Assembly (NCBI RefSeq): GCF_000621505.1
Contig: NZ_KK211296.1
Span: 48,300 to 112,299 of the forward strand
Direction of reading: 5' to 3'
DNA: 64,000 nt
Source: Ruminiclostridium cellobioparum DSM 1351 = ATCC 15832
GTDB taxonomy: Bacteria; Bacillota; Clostridia; Acetivibrionales; DSM-1351
Of the stretch, positions 51,075-59,589 are shown one piece after another. The notes under the pieces were generated by a model that was not told the DNA's origin, did no database searches, and worked only from the letters and a program-made list of their open reading frames with translations. How positions within the stretch are numbered: the first letter of the stretch is position 1; the number at the start of each line of letters is the position of its first letter. Position numbers and translations under genes: made by a program.

Positions 51075-52988
51075 ATGTTAAGAAAGAAAATTTTTTCTCT
51101 TACCCTCTGTTTTGCTCTAACGCTGGGAATATGCCCTGTAACGGGTGAGCCCGGTACTGTTCTGGCAAGCACGTCGGGACATACTGCGCATCCCATCGGA
51201 ACAGGTGCCTCTTTCGACAACAATCCTCTTAAAGGTTTTGTGCCCTTTGACGGGAGCACCACAACCTTCCCGCACAGCCTTGAATGGTTCTACATTCCGG
51301 TAAGGGATGTTCAGACAGGGATGAATACCTTTAATTGGTCGGCTCTGGAAACCAGGCTGAATGCTATTTCAGGCAGGGGACATCAGGCCGTATTCCGTTT
51401 TTATTATGATTATCCCGGAGTGTCCACAGGTGTGCCGCAGTTTCTCATAGACGGCGGACTGACCATGCGCCGCTACGATGAGCCCGCGGATTTGGGCGGC
51501 GCAGGCTACTGTCCCGATTACGAAAATCAGACCTTCAGAAATTCCATGCAAAATTTTATCAAGGCCTTCGGTACTAAATATGACGGCGACCCGAGAATCG
51601 GATATATAACGCTGGGGCTTTTGGGGTTCTGGGGAGAATGGCATAATTGGCCCTATGATGAAGATACTTCCGACGGCAAACCCAACTGGAACATTTCCAA
51701 TACTGTATATAATGAGGTTTTGACAACTTTTGACGCATATTTCAGCAAAACGCAGTTATGTGTGAGGGAGCCGAAAGCAGGTGTGCCAAATGCCAGTGCA
51801 AATATAGGCTATCATGATGATTCTTTCGGTTATGCAACCTTATCTTCAGGGGCAGGAGGCCAAACCTGGAGTTTTGTACAGAAGTTAATAAATTTAAATC
51901 AGCAGAATAAATGGACTTCAAATTGTATAGGAGGAGAAGTATATCCTCCCGATCAGAGTACTATTTTTGCAAGTACCCCATGGAAGGGCTCCACAAATCA
52001 AACCTGGGCCGCCTGCTTAAGTGAAGCACATCCTACCTGGCTCATGTGTGAGCAGATAAAAAATTATACCGGCACCACTTTGGCCAATGCCAGGACGGCC
52101 TCCAAACAGTTGGGTTATGACTTCCAGGTTGCTGCTGCGTATTATGACAATTTATCTTCGTCCTCTGCCTTGTACCTGGGAATAGATATTAAAAACATTG
52201 GTATTGCTCCGTTCTATTATGACCATACAATGTGGCCGGTACAAATAGGGGTGAAGCAGGGCGGCACCCTGGTTAAAAGCTGGACCACCACATGGGACCT
52301 GAATACAATACCAGCAGGCGGTTCGGTAAAAACCTTTGAACACACTGTAAGCTCACCCGGATTGGCGTCGGGTACCTACAATATGTGCATAAAGGTTATC
52401 AATCCGCTTTCAAACGGAAATAAGCTGGGGTTTGCAAATGTCGGACAAAATTCAGACGGCTGGCTGGATCTGGGGAGTTTAACCGTGGGCGGAACGGTGC
52501 CGCCGCCAACCGGAAGCATAACAATTGACGGGGATGCCTCGGATTGGAGCGGCATATCATCTCTGGCAACGGCGGCAGGTCAAACGGCAACCAGCCTTAA
52601 GGTGACTAATGATGCAAACTACATATACTTTTGTGTCCAGGGGAGTAACCTGTCTGCAAATGGCCAAATATTTATCAATGCCGATAATAACTCTGCTACG
52701 GGTTATGTGGAAGGAAGCTGGACCGATTCGGGCTGCGACTATATGATTGAAACCGATACGCTGTACAGCCATCCTGCAAATAACAACAACTGGAGCTGGA
52801 ATGATCTGGGCACATCAAATGTGACCGTTTCAAGGAATGCATCGGTATATGAGGCCAGGATTGCCAGGTCTGCAATTGGCAGCCCCGGCGGAACAATACG
52901 TGCAGGCTTCAAGGATATGAACGGCAACTGGGAGCTGGTATGCAGACTTCCTGCATCAGGAGCACTCCCGGGCTATACATTGAAATAG
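51075..52988 (+). CDS. Secreted DUF4832-like beta-barrel/TIM-type protein with C-terminal CBM9-like domain
   Basis: This 637-residue protein has a signal peptide ending near VLA (residue 31). The N-terminal half has NPLKGFVPFDG, SLEWFYIPVRDVQTGMNTFNWSALETRLNAI and LGLLGFWGEWHNWPYD, matching DUF4832/DUF4874 glycosidase-like TIM-barrel proteins. Residues 350-475 form a beta-rich module (LYLGIDIKNIGIAPFYYDH). A Pro/Gly linker then leads to a DOMON/CBM9-like domain (ITIDGDASDWSGI). No dockerin or S-layer motif is present, so it is freely secreted. Carbohydrate binding or cleavage is likely; the enzyme class is not established. Confidence 0.8.
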   Translation: MLRKKIFSLTLCFALTLGICPVTGEPGTVLASTSGHTAHPIGTGASFDNNPLKGFVPFDGSTTTFPHSLEWFYIPVRDVQTGMNTFNWSALETRLNAISGRGHQAVFRFYYDYPGVSTGVPQFLIDGGLTMRRYDEPADLGGAGYCPDYENQTFRNSMQNFIKAFGTKYDGDPRIGYITLGLLGFWGEWHNWPYDEDTSDGKPNWNISNTVYNEVLTTFDAYFSKTQLCVREPKAGVPNASANIGYHDDSFGYATLSSGAGGQTWSFVQKLINLNQQNKWTSNCIGGEVYPPDQSTIFASTPWKGSTNQTWAACLSEAHPTWLMCEQIKNYTGTTLANARTASKQLGYDFQVAAAYYDNLSSSSALYLGIDIKNIGIAPFYYDHTMWPVQIGVKQGGTLVKSWTTTWDLNTIPAGGSVKTFEHTVSSPGLASGTYNMCIKVINPLSNGNKLGFANVGQNSDGWLDLGSLTVGGTVPPPTGSITIDGDASDWSGISSLATAAGQTATSLKVTNDANYIYFCVQGSNLSANGQIFINADNNSATGYVEGSWTDSGCDYMIETDTLYSHPANNNNWSWNDLGTSNVTVSRNASVYEARIARSAIGSPGGTIRAGFKDMNGNWELVCRLPASGALPGYTLK

Positions 52989-53013
52989 AGTTAGATGTTT
53001 GTATGTGAGTTAT

Positions 53014-53056
53014 AAAGGGTGGACTGCAAAGCTTGTGTGCTGCAGTCTACCCTTTT
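53014..53056 (+). terminator. Terminator after the secreted DUF4832-like gene
   Basis: AAAGGGT-G-GACTGC pairs with GCAGTC-T-ACCCTTT around a 14-base loop and ends in TTTT. Confidence 0.85.
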
Positions 53057-53151
53057 CTTGTTGTCATGAAAAGTATGAATTTCTGGTACTAAAATAAGTG
53101 TTGAAATATCCGTGATAAATTATTTTGCGTGCGATGAGACAATATGATAAT

Positions 53152-53255
53152 AGTTCGCGAGGCCGACCTCTGGAAATGGCAGCCCGGGAGAACTAATACC
53201 AACTTGCAATGTCATCCATGCTGGTTATCTATACATGAAGTTAGTCCGGGAGTAC
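53152..53255. repeat. Degenerate family B element ends
   Basis: AGTTC-[GCGA]-GG (53152-53162) pairs with CC-[GGGA]-GAACT (53184-53194). A second right-end word, GAAGTTAGTCCGGGAGTAC (53237-53255), matches the ends of the elements at 40411 and 45033. The central body is missing or scrambled, so this looks like a decayed or miniature copy, or two nested ones. The gap from 53057 to 53310 holds no gene. Confidence 0.5.
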
Positions 53256-53310
53256 AGTTTATATAAAAAACACATGGATAAAGCAAGCGACAATTTATAA
53301 CCACAACCGT

Positions 53311-54231
53311 TCAAATAAATTTTTTCCTATACTTATTCGGCGATATCCCCATCACATTTTTAAAGAACTTCTGAAAGACAATGGGATCCCGGTAGCCTGA
53401 TAAACCGGCAACCTCCACTATTGAAAAGGAACTGTCCTTCAGGAGTTCACAGGCCTTATTGATCCTGTACTGGGACAGATATTTACGGGGCGAGGTGTTC
53501 AGGAATTGTTTGAACAGGGAGGAGAGATAGCTTCTATTCAGCCCGATATGGCTTGCAAGCTGGGAAATGCTGATATCCCGCATATAATTGTTCTGGATGA
53601 ATTCTATGGATTTTCTTATATAGTGATTCTTGCTGTAGACGTTTTTGTTGTTGATAATATCTTCCCGGGAGTTTTCAATCAATTCCGAGAAGAGCATATA
53701 GAGAAGTGCCTGGAGGCGCAGGGTGGCTCCATATCTATACTCCTCAAAGGACTTTACCATATCAAGCAGGCAGTTCTTCAAGAGCTCTCCCCGGGTAAAA
53801 GTGAAGACGGGATTTTGTTTTGACAGCCCGGCAAGTTCCAGATAGGACCTGGCATTTAAGCCGTGGAACCCCACCCACGCATATTTCCAGGGATTTGTGA
53901 TGCCGGCCTCATAATGGGAAAGTTCATTTGGACACAGCAGAAAACCTTGGTTTTTTACAAGCCTGTATTCCTTGCCCCCGACTTTGAGAATGCCTTCACC
54001 CTCCAATATGTAGTGCAGCAGGAAATGCTCCCTCACTGCCGGACCCCAGGAATAACCCTCCCGGCATGATGAAATGCCGCAATAATACATAAATAAATCG
54101 GCTGAGTGTGAATTGTCATTAACACTTATTACCTTACTCCTGTCATCAGTATATAGTTCCCTTATCGGGGCCGGAATCTCCTTTAGGATTTCACCGTTAT
54201 CCAAATATAAGGTAAAATCATTTCTTTTCAT
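53311..54231 (-). CDS. AraC-family regulator with cupin domain
   Basis: This 306-residue protein has an N-terminal AraC-type cupin (about 50-130; REHFLLHYILEGEGILKVGGKEYRLVKNQGFLLCPNELSHYEAG) and a C-terminal double helix-turn-helix (ISQLASHIGLNRSYLSSLFKQFLNTSPRKYLSQYRINKACELLKDSSFSIVEVAGLSGYRDPIVFQKFFKNVMGISPNKYRK). It is downstream of and on the same strand as the GH31 and Gfo/Idh/MocA genes. It probably activates this carbohydrate locus. Confidence 0.93.
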   Translation of the reverse strand: MKRNDFTLYLDNGEILKEIPAPIRELYTDDRSKVISVNDNSHSADLFMYYCGISSCREGYSWGPAVREHFLLHYILEGEGILKVGGKEYRLVKNQGFLLCPNELSHYEAGITNPWKYAWVGFHGLNARSYLELAGLSKQNPVFTFTRGELLKNCLLDMVKSFEEYRYGATLRLQALLYMLFSELIENSREDIINNKNVYSKNHYIRKSIEFIQNNYMRDISISQLASHIGLNRSYLSSLFKQFLNTSPRKYLSQYRINKACELLKDSSFSIVEVAGLSGYRDPIVFQKFFKNVMGISPNKYRKKFI

Positions 54232-54316
54232 TACATTACCCCCATTAACAAAATAATGAATTTTAAAGAAATATGACCTTTGATTTTACGTGTAAATAGT
54301 ATGACTCTGCTGTGAT

Positions 54317-55861
54317 TTAATCTGCTTTTTTTATATAATACGGCAGCCTGCCAAGAGGTACTTCTATATCTTTTACTGCCGGTCCAAGCACGGTACTTCC
54401 GTCGTCGCCCACCCATATTCCGGCAGGGAAGGTAACGGCTCTGCCTCTGGCGCCTTTCTCCAGAACAGGGGCAACCAGGATGTCATCCCCCAGCATGAAT
54501 TGATCGTTTATTCTTTCATAATTGCAGCCTGGGAATACGTATTCCATATGCCTGATAACAGGTTGGCCCGTGCCGGCAGAATTCCTGGCTAATTCCAGAA
54601 TGCCGGGAGCAAGCTTCTGACGCAGTTCTATCATATCGGAGCAATATTTGAAGTGCTCCTTGTCCAGAACCCTCCAGGGTGCAATGGAGAACTGTATGAT
54701 GGGGAACAGCAGTGAACACTGGAGAAATCTTACAAAGAGCTCCTGGTCGATTTTAAAGTCGGGTGAATTGATATCTCCTTCCATACCGCCGCCTATCATG
54801 TCGGGGCAGTTAAAAGGATATCCGATCAAGCCCTGTAAAAGGCCGTTGGGTATTAAGCTGTCCAGCCCGTTTCCGGCCCACGCCGGTTTTTTATCCTTTT
54901 GCCTCTGAATGAGATGGCGGCCGCCGCAGCCCCAGCAGGCCCTGTATTCACTTAAACTGTAATCCAGACCGATTTTTGCATAGGCTTCACAGTCATAATT
55001 AGAATAGGGAAGGAATTCCCAGCTGTACGGTTTGTTCCAATCGGCCAAATCCGTTCCGCTGGGGTCACCGGCGTCAAATTTGAAGCCATCGACACCGTAT
55101 TTATTTATCAGTAATTGCAGCTGAGCTTTAAACCATTGTACGGCAGCGCTGTTGGTATAATCCAGAACGGCGCTGTAGCCGTTCCACCATCTTCTTATGG
55201 CCGGTGTTCCATCCTTTGCCTTCAGGAGCAGCCCCTTGGCCTGAAGCTCTCTGAAAATGCAGCTGTCAGGGCTGACATAGGGGCATACCCATAACATGAC
55301 TTTAAACCCCAGCTTATGCAGCGTATCAATCATCTTTTTTGGATCGGGGAAATTGACAGCTGAGAAATCCCAATTGCCGTAGTCCTTCATCCAGTTATCA
55401 TCAATTATCATAATTCCGGGAGGCATTCCGTTTTCTATTATGGAGTTTGCATAACTGAGTACTTTTTCCTGGGTTGGTTTATAAAACATCTCTATCCACG
55501 TATTATACTGGGGAGAGAGGAAAGCCAGCTCATCGGGCAATTTGCCCGCCGGAGGAAAATATTTGTGTGAAACATGTTTATAAACGGTCCTGAGATTTTC
55601 AAAGCCCTCTTCAAAGATAATAGTTTCATTTGAAGCTATAGTTAATTTTTTATCCTGAAACTTAAAGGTATAAGGGGAATTGCACCATATATACCGACCC
55701 TTATTGGATATTAATAAGGGGACTCCCTGGTTTTCCTCCAGATTGTTCAGGTTCCTGCTGAAGAGGCCGCCGCCGAAGGGGGTTCTGATGCCGTCGCTGA
55801 CAGCGCCGCCCCACCAGAATTCACCCGGTAACAGGGGTATTTCATAATGTTTGGTATTCAT
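54317..55861 (-). CDS. Glycoside hydrolase family 31 enzyme
   Basis: This 514-residue protein lacks a signal peptide and so acts in the cytoplasm on an imported glycoside. The GH31 barrel shows GIMIIDDNWMKDYGNWDFSAVNFPDPKKMIDTLHKLGFKVMLWVCPYVSPDS and the nucleophile D263 in VDGFKFDAGD. LLFPIIQFSIAPWRVLDKEH and the beta-domain DDILVAPVLEKGARGRAVTFPAGIWVGDDG follow. At the usual acid/base motif W-x-G-D this protein reads WAGNGLD, so N331 replaces the Asp unless D334 substitutes. The family acts on alpha-glucosides, xylosides or galactosides. The following Gfo/Idh/MocA gene may oxidise a released sugar. Confidence 0.9.
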   Translation of the reverse strand: MNTKHYEIPLLPGEFWWGGAVSDGIRTPFGGGLFSRNLNNLEENQGVPLLISNKGRYIWCNSPYTFKFQDKKLTIASNETIIFEEGFENLRTVYKHVSHKYFPPAGKLPDELAFLSPQYNTWIEMFYKPTQEKVLSYANSIIENGMPPGIMIIDDNWMKDYGNWDFSAVNFPDPKKMIDTLHKLGFKVMLWVCPYVSPDSCIFRELQAKGLLLKAKDGTPAIRRWWNGYSAVLDYTNSAAVQWFKAQLQLLINKYGVDGFKFDAGDPSGTDLADWNKPYSWEFLPYSNYDCEAYAKIGLDYSLSEYRACWGCGGRHLIQRQKDKKPAWAGNGLDSLIPNGLLQGLIGYPFNCPDMIGGGMEGDINSPDFKIDQELFVRFLQCSLLFPIIQFSIAPWRVLDKEHFKYCSDMIELRQKLAPGILELARNSAGTGQPVIRHMEYVFPGCNYERINDQFMLGDDILVAPVLEKGARGRAVTFPAGIWVGDDGSTVLGPAVKDIEVPLGRLPYYIKKAD

Positions 55862-55936
55862 TGAGTGATCCTTTCTTTATATGTATTCTTTTATAAACAA
55901 ACGATAATAGCTTGAGAGGCACATAAGGCGGGAAAT

Positions 55937-57217
55937 TCAATCACCCCTTTGTGTTATAAGCCGGTCCAGCCAAACGGTCCGGTTTTCAAGACGGGATATT
56001 TCCGCTGCAAAGGCCATCAAATGGCTTTGAAGGGAAGCCCTGGCAGAGGTAAGCCCATCTGCTTCAGAACCTGAGCTTACCAGGCGGACAAAATCCTTCA
56101 TCAAGCCGTAGTCCCCGCCTCCATGACCGTATGCGGCGGAATCTCCGGTTATTTCATAATTTAAAACCGGATAGGCTTCAGCTTGTTTTTCACCGAAAAT
56201 ATGAACTTCAATCTCGTTTTTTTCCATATGCCCCCGGATCTGCCCCTTGGTTCCCATTGCCTTGACGGTTCGCCCGCCGTCGGCTGTAAAGGCACACATG
56301 GTAAAAGATGCGGTGGCTCCTCTTTCAAATTCCAGATTGACCACCTGATGGTCTACAACATCATTGTCACAATGGTAGACACAACGGCCATAAGGCCCTT
56401 CCTTTAAAGCTTTGGTCCTCCCTTCAAGACTTAAATCATTGCTGATTGCCGAAGTGGGCCAGCCTGTGTCACCGGTCAGATACTGTCCCGGTGCATAGTA
56501 GATACAGCTGCCGCTCACAGGACAGCCGTCCAGACACCTTTTTGGAGAGCCCTCGGGGGCATTGCTGCTTTTGAAATGACTAAGGGAACCGAAAGAGGAT
56601 ACCTTTGTGCATTTTTGATCTATCAGCCAGGAGATTATATCCATATCATGACAGGATTTTTGCAGGATCATGGGACTGGATTCCCCGGCATTTCTCCAGT
56701 TGCCCCTGACAAAACTGTGAGCCTGATGCCAGTAGGCCACATTTTCAGTTTGCTGTATGGACATGATATCCCCGATTTTTCCACCGGCTATTATATCCTT
56801 TAATGCGGCGTAAAAAGGGCTGTATCTCAGCACATGGCAGACTGAGATAAACCTTTTGTTCCTGGCGGCGCACCGCTCCATTTCCATACATTCGGACATG
56901 TTATTTGACATGGGCTTTTCCAGAAGGATGTGGTAGCCCTTCTCCAGGGCCTCAAGAGCGGGTTTGTAATGCATTCTGTCCTGGGTGCATATAAATGCCG
57001 TATCGGCCATCCGGGGCCTGCCCAGAAGCTCCTGCCAGGATGTAAAACTGTTTTCTTCAGGGATATTATGCGCTTTGCAAAACATGCTTCTCCGGGCCTC
57101 ATTGGGTTCGGCCACCGCAACAAACTTTATTTCGCCGGGGTTTTGAAGGGCATATGCTGCGTATACATCCATTCCGCGGAGTCCGGCACCAATTAAAACA
57201 GCGGTTATTGTTTTCAT
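55937..57217 (-). CDS. Gfo/Idh/MocA-family oxidoreductase
   Basis: This 426-residue NAD(P)-dependent sugar dehydrogenase-like protein has the N-terminal Rossmann motif AVLIGAGLRGMDVYAAYALQNP, then ILLEKPMSNNMSECMEMERCA (the EKP catalytic lysine region). A cysteine-rich insert (RCLDGCPVSGSCIYYAPG ... GRCVYHCDNDVVDHQ) follows the FKSSNAPEGSP stretch and could bind a metal or stabilise an oligomer. HGGGDYGLMKDFVRLV closes the C-terminal domain. CATTAAAAATCCTCCC, read in reverse, gives a GGGAGG site. It is divergent from the sugar transporter at 57618. Confidence 0.92.
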   Translation of the reverse strand: MKTITAVLIGAGLRGMDVYAAYALQNPGEIKFVAVAEPNEARRSMFCKAHNIPEENSFTSWQELLGRPRMADTAFICTQDRMHYKPALEALEKGYHILLEKPMSNNMSECMEMERCAARNKRFISVCHVLRYSPFYAALKDIIAGGKIGDIMSIQQTENVAYWHQAHSFVRGNWRNAGESSPMILQKSCHDMDIISWLIDQKCTKVSSFGSLSHFKSSNAPEGSPKRCLDGCPVSGSCIYYAPGQYLTGDTGWPTSAISNDLSLEGRTKALKEGPYGRCVYHCDNDVVDHQVVNLEFERGATASFTMCAFTADGGRTVKAMGTKGQIRGHMEKNEIEVHIFGEKQAEAYPVLNYEITGDSAAYGHGGGDYGLMKDFVRLVSSGSEADGLTSARASLQSHLMAFAAEISRLENRTVWLDRLITQRGD

Positions 57218-57617
57218 TAAAAATCCTCCCTTGTTTGATCTTTATTTAATCTTGGATTTAAGATACTTACAGATGAGCTTGAAGAATAGATCAAAAAAAT
57301 GTAAAAGTTAATGTAAAAGTTAATGTAAATAAATTTTTTCCGGTTGGAAAATGTTTAAGTTAATTTATTGTTATATTATTTGGGAATATTAATAAGAATT
57401 TTGAAGCAGAGAATTTGTTTTTCTACTGAATCATAATAAAATAGCCCGTTTTAAAAGTCAATTCATTGTTAATTCATTATAAAAAAATTAAAAAAATGTA
57501 CAGTTAAAATGTTAATTTTGTTAACATAAATGAATTTATTGAAATTTACTTGGGGTGATTGCCTATGCTAAGATTTTTCTGAAAGGGCAAACCAAATCGA
57601 TGCAAAGGATGATGCAG
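57218..57617. promoter_or_regulatory. Divergent control region of the carbohydrate locus
   Basis: About 400 bases, very A+T-rich, separate the minus-strand oxidoreductase and the plus-strand permease. AATGTAAAAGTT is tandemly repeated at 57299-57310 and 57311-57322, with a partial third copy. GTTAATTTTGTTAAC is an inverted repeat near 57512. These may be AraC- or LacI-type operator parts. I cannot assign -35 or -10 boxes confidently, and no gene is present. Confidence 0.4.
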
Positions 57618-58607
57618 ATGGACGCAAGCAGTATGGAAATTAAAAATAAAAGTATAGGGGTATATCAGCCGGGCAAAATTAAAAAAAGCAAAAAAGACAG
57701 ATTTATCAAAGAGTTCAGAGATAATAAAATGCTTTATCTGATGACTCTTCCGGGAATAGTAGTGCTGCTGATATTCTGTTATGTGCCTATGTCGGGAATT
57801 TATATGGCATTTACTGATTACAACATCAAGCAGGGGATATTCGGAAGTAAATTCGTAGGCTTTCAAAACTTTTTATACTTTTTTACAGACGGTGGAATGG
57901 CTCTCAGAGTCACCTACAATACAATTATTTTAAATGTGTTTTATATTATAACCGGACTTGTTTTCCCCATATCCATTTCAATATTTCTAAATGAGATTAA
58001 CAGTAAAATATTTAAAAAAGCTACTCAGATGTTCCTGTTTTTCCCCTACTTTCTCTCCTGGGTTGTAATCGGAGCCATCATATACAGTCTCTTTAGTTCC
58101 GATGTCGGCGTAGTGAACACAATATTAAAAAGCTTTGGAATGGAACCGGTGAGATGGTATGCGGAGCCTAAATATTGGAAGGCGATACTGGTGGGAGCCA
58201 ATGTCTGGAAGTGGACGGGATACAGCACTATAGTATATCTGGCAGCCATGGTGAATTTCGATTATGCACTGTATGAAGCGGCAATTGTCGACGGCGCTAC
58301 AAAATTCCAGCAGATACGGAGCATCACCCTTCCATTGATAAAGCCTACAGCTGTTGTATTGACATTACTTTCGGTAGGAAGGATTTTTTATGGGGATTTT
58401 GCAATGATCTATGGTATTGTGGGAGACAACGGAGTCCTTAGCAACGCCACTACGGTAATTGACACATATGTGTATTCGGCAATGAGAACCCTGGGTTTTT
58501 CACTTGCCTCCGCCATAGGTCTTTATCAGTCGGTAATGGGACTTATACTGGTAACACTGACAAATCACCTGGCAAAGAAAATAAATGACGGAGAAGGTTT
58601 ATTCTAA
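57618..58607 (+). CDS. Sugar ABC transporter permease (LplB/YteP family)
   Basis: From the ATG at 57618 (AAAGGATG upstream) the product is 329 aa; other in-frame starts exist at 57555 and 57600, so the N-terminus is uncertain. FRDNKMLYLMTLPGIVVLLIFCYVPMSGIYMAFTDYNIKQG, and the EAA-loop YEAAIVDGATKFQQIRSITLPLIKPTAVVLTLLSVGRIF, match LplB-type permeases. Six TM helices are present. It overlaps the next permease region closely and forms the importer with it. Confidence 0.92.
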   Translation: MDASSMEIKNKSIGVYQPGKIKKSKKDRFIKEFRDNKMLYLMTLPGIVVLLIFCYVPMSGIYMAFTDYNIKQGIFGSKFVGFQNFLYFFTDGGMALRVTYNTIILNVFYIITGLVFPISISIFLNEINSKIFKKATQMFLFFPYFLSWVVIGAIIYSLFSSDVGVVNTILKSFGMEPVRWYAEPKYWKAILVGANVWKWTGYSTIVYLAAMVNFDYALYEAAIVDGATKFQQIRSITLPLIKPTAVVLTLLSVGRIFYGDFAMIYGIVGDNGVLSNATTVIDTYVYSAMRTLGFSLASAIGLYQSVMGLILVTLTNHLAKKINDGEGLF

Positions 58608-58623
58608 AGGAGATGGTACTTGT

Positions 58624-59508
58624 ATGAAAAAGAGTTTATCAGATAGGATTTTTGTTTTTATAGCTTATACTTTCCTGGCTTTATTTGCTTTGTTTTGCCT
58701 ATATCCGCTGCTCCTTACCCTTGGAGTGTCGCTGTCGGATGAAAATACGGTGGCGGTGAAGGGCTATAGCCTGATACCTGAGAAATTTTCGCTGGATACA
58801 TATAAGTATTTGTTTTTAAACAGCGGTCAAAGGATTATCAGGTCTTATGGGATAACTATTTTCGTCACCACGACAGGCACCCTTTCAGCTCTTCTGATTA
58901 CTGCGATGATGGCGTTTGCCCTGTCAATAAAGACTCTTAAATACAGAAATATAATTGCGGCATACAGTAATTTTACCATAATTTTTTCTGCCGGAATGAT
59001 CCCCTGGTATATAGTATGTGTAAACTATCTGCACTTTTCAAATAATATATTTGGGCTGATTTGTCCCTACCTGCTAAGCGTATGGAACCTCTTTCTGCTG
59101 AGAAGTTATTTTCAGGCAATACCTGACAGCATCATAGAATCGGCCAAAATAGACGGAGCCAACTACTTTCAGATATTCGCCGGGATTGCAGTTCCGCTCA
59201 CAAGCACAGGTTTGCTTACGGTGGGCATGATGTACGCACTGCAGTATTGGAATGACTGGTGGCTGTCTGTTATGTTCATTACAAAAAGAGATTTGTTTCC
59301 CCTTCAGTATTATCTTTTTAATATAATGTCAAATGTGCAGGCGCTTACATCTGGCAGAGTCAGCAATATAGGTTCAAAAATCAGTCTCCCTACCGAAACG
59401 GTAAAAATGGCTGTTACAGTTGTAGCAATCGGTCCCATTATATTTATTTATCCATTTATCCAGAGGTATTTTGTCAAGGGAATAATGGCAGGAGCGGTAA
59501 AAGGCTAG
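58624..59508 (+). CDS. Sugar ABC transporter permease (LplC/YtcP family)
   Basis: From the ATG at 58624 (AAAGGAG upstream) the product is 294 aa. SDRIFVFIAYTFLALFALFCLYPLLLTLGVSLSDE opens the first TM helices; ESAKIDGANYFQIFAGIAVPLTSTGLLTVGMMYALQYWNDWWLSVMFI is the EAA-loop; LPTETVKMAVTVVAIGPIIFIYPFIQRYFVKGIMAGAVKG is the LplC C-terminus. No ATPase gene is adjacent; these systems usually share one ATPase. Confidence 0.93.
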   Translation: MKKSLSDRIFVFIAYTFLALFALFCLYPLLLTLGVSLSDENTVAVKGYSLIPEKFSLDTYKYLFLNSGQRIIRSYGITIFVTTTGTLSALLITAMMAFALSIKTLKYRNIIAAYSNFTIIFSAGMIPWYIVCVNYLHFSNNIFGLICPYLLSVWNLFLLRSYFQAIPDSIIESAKIDGANYFQIFAGIAVPLTSTGLLTVGMMYALQYWNDWWLSVMFITKRDLFPLQYYLFNIMSNVQALTSGRVSNIGSKISLPTETVKMAVTVVAIGPIIFIYPFIQRYFVKGIMAGAVKG

Positions 59509-59589
59509 GATACGTTCAGTCCATGAATCTGAGAAAAGGAATGTCAAAAAGCATTCTTTTAATAAAAAAATATTTTTAGGAGGTACAAA

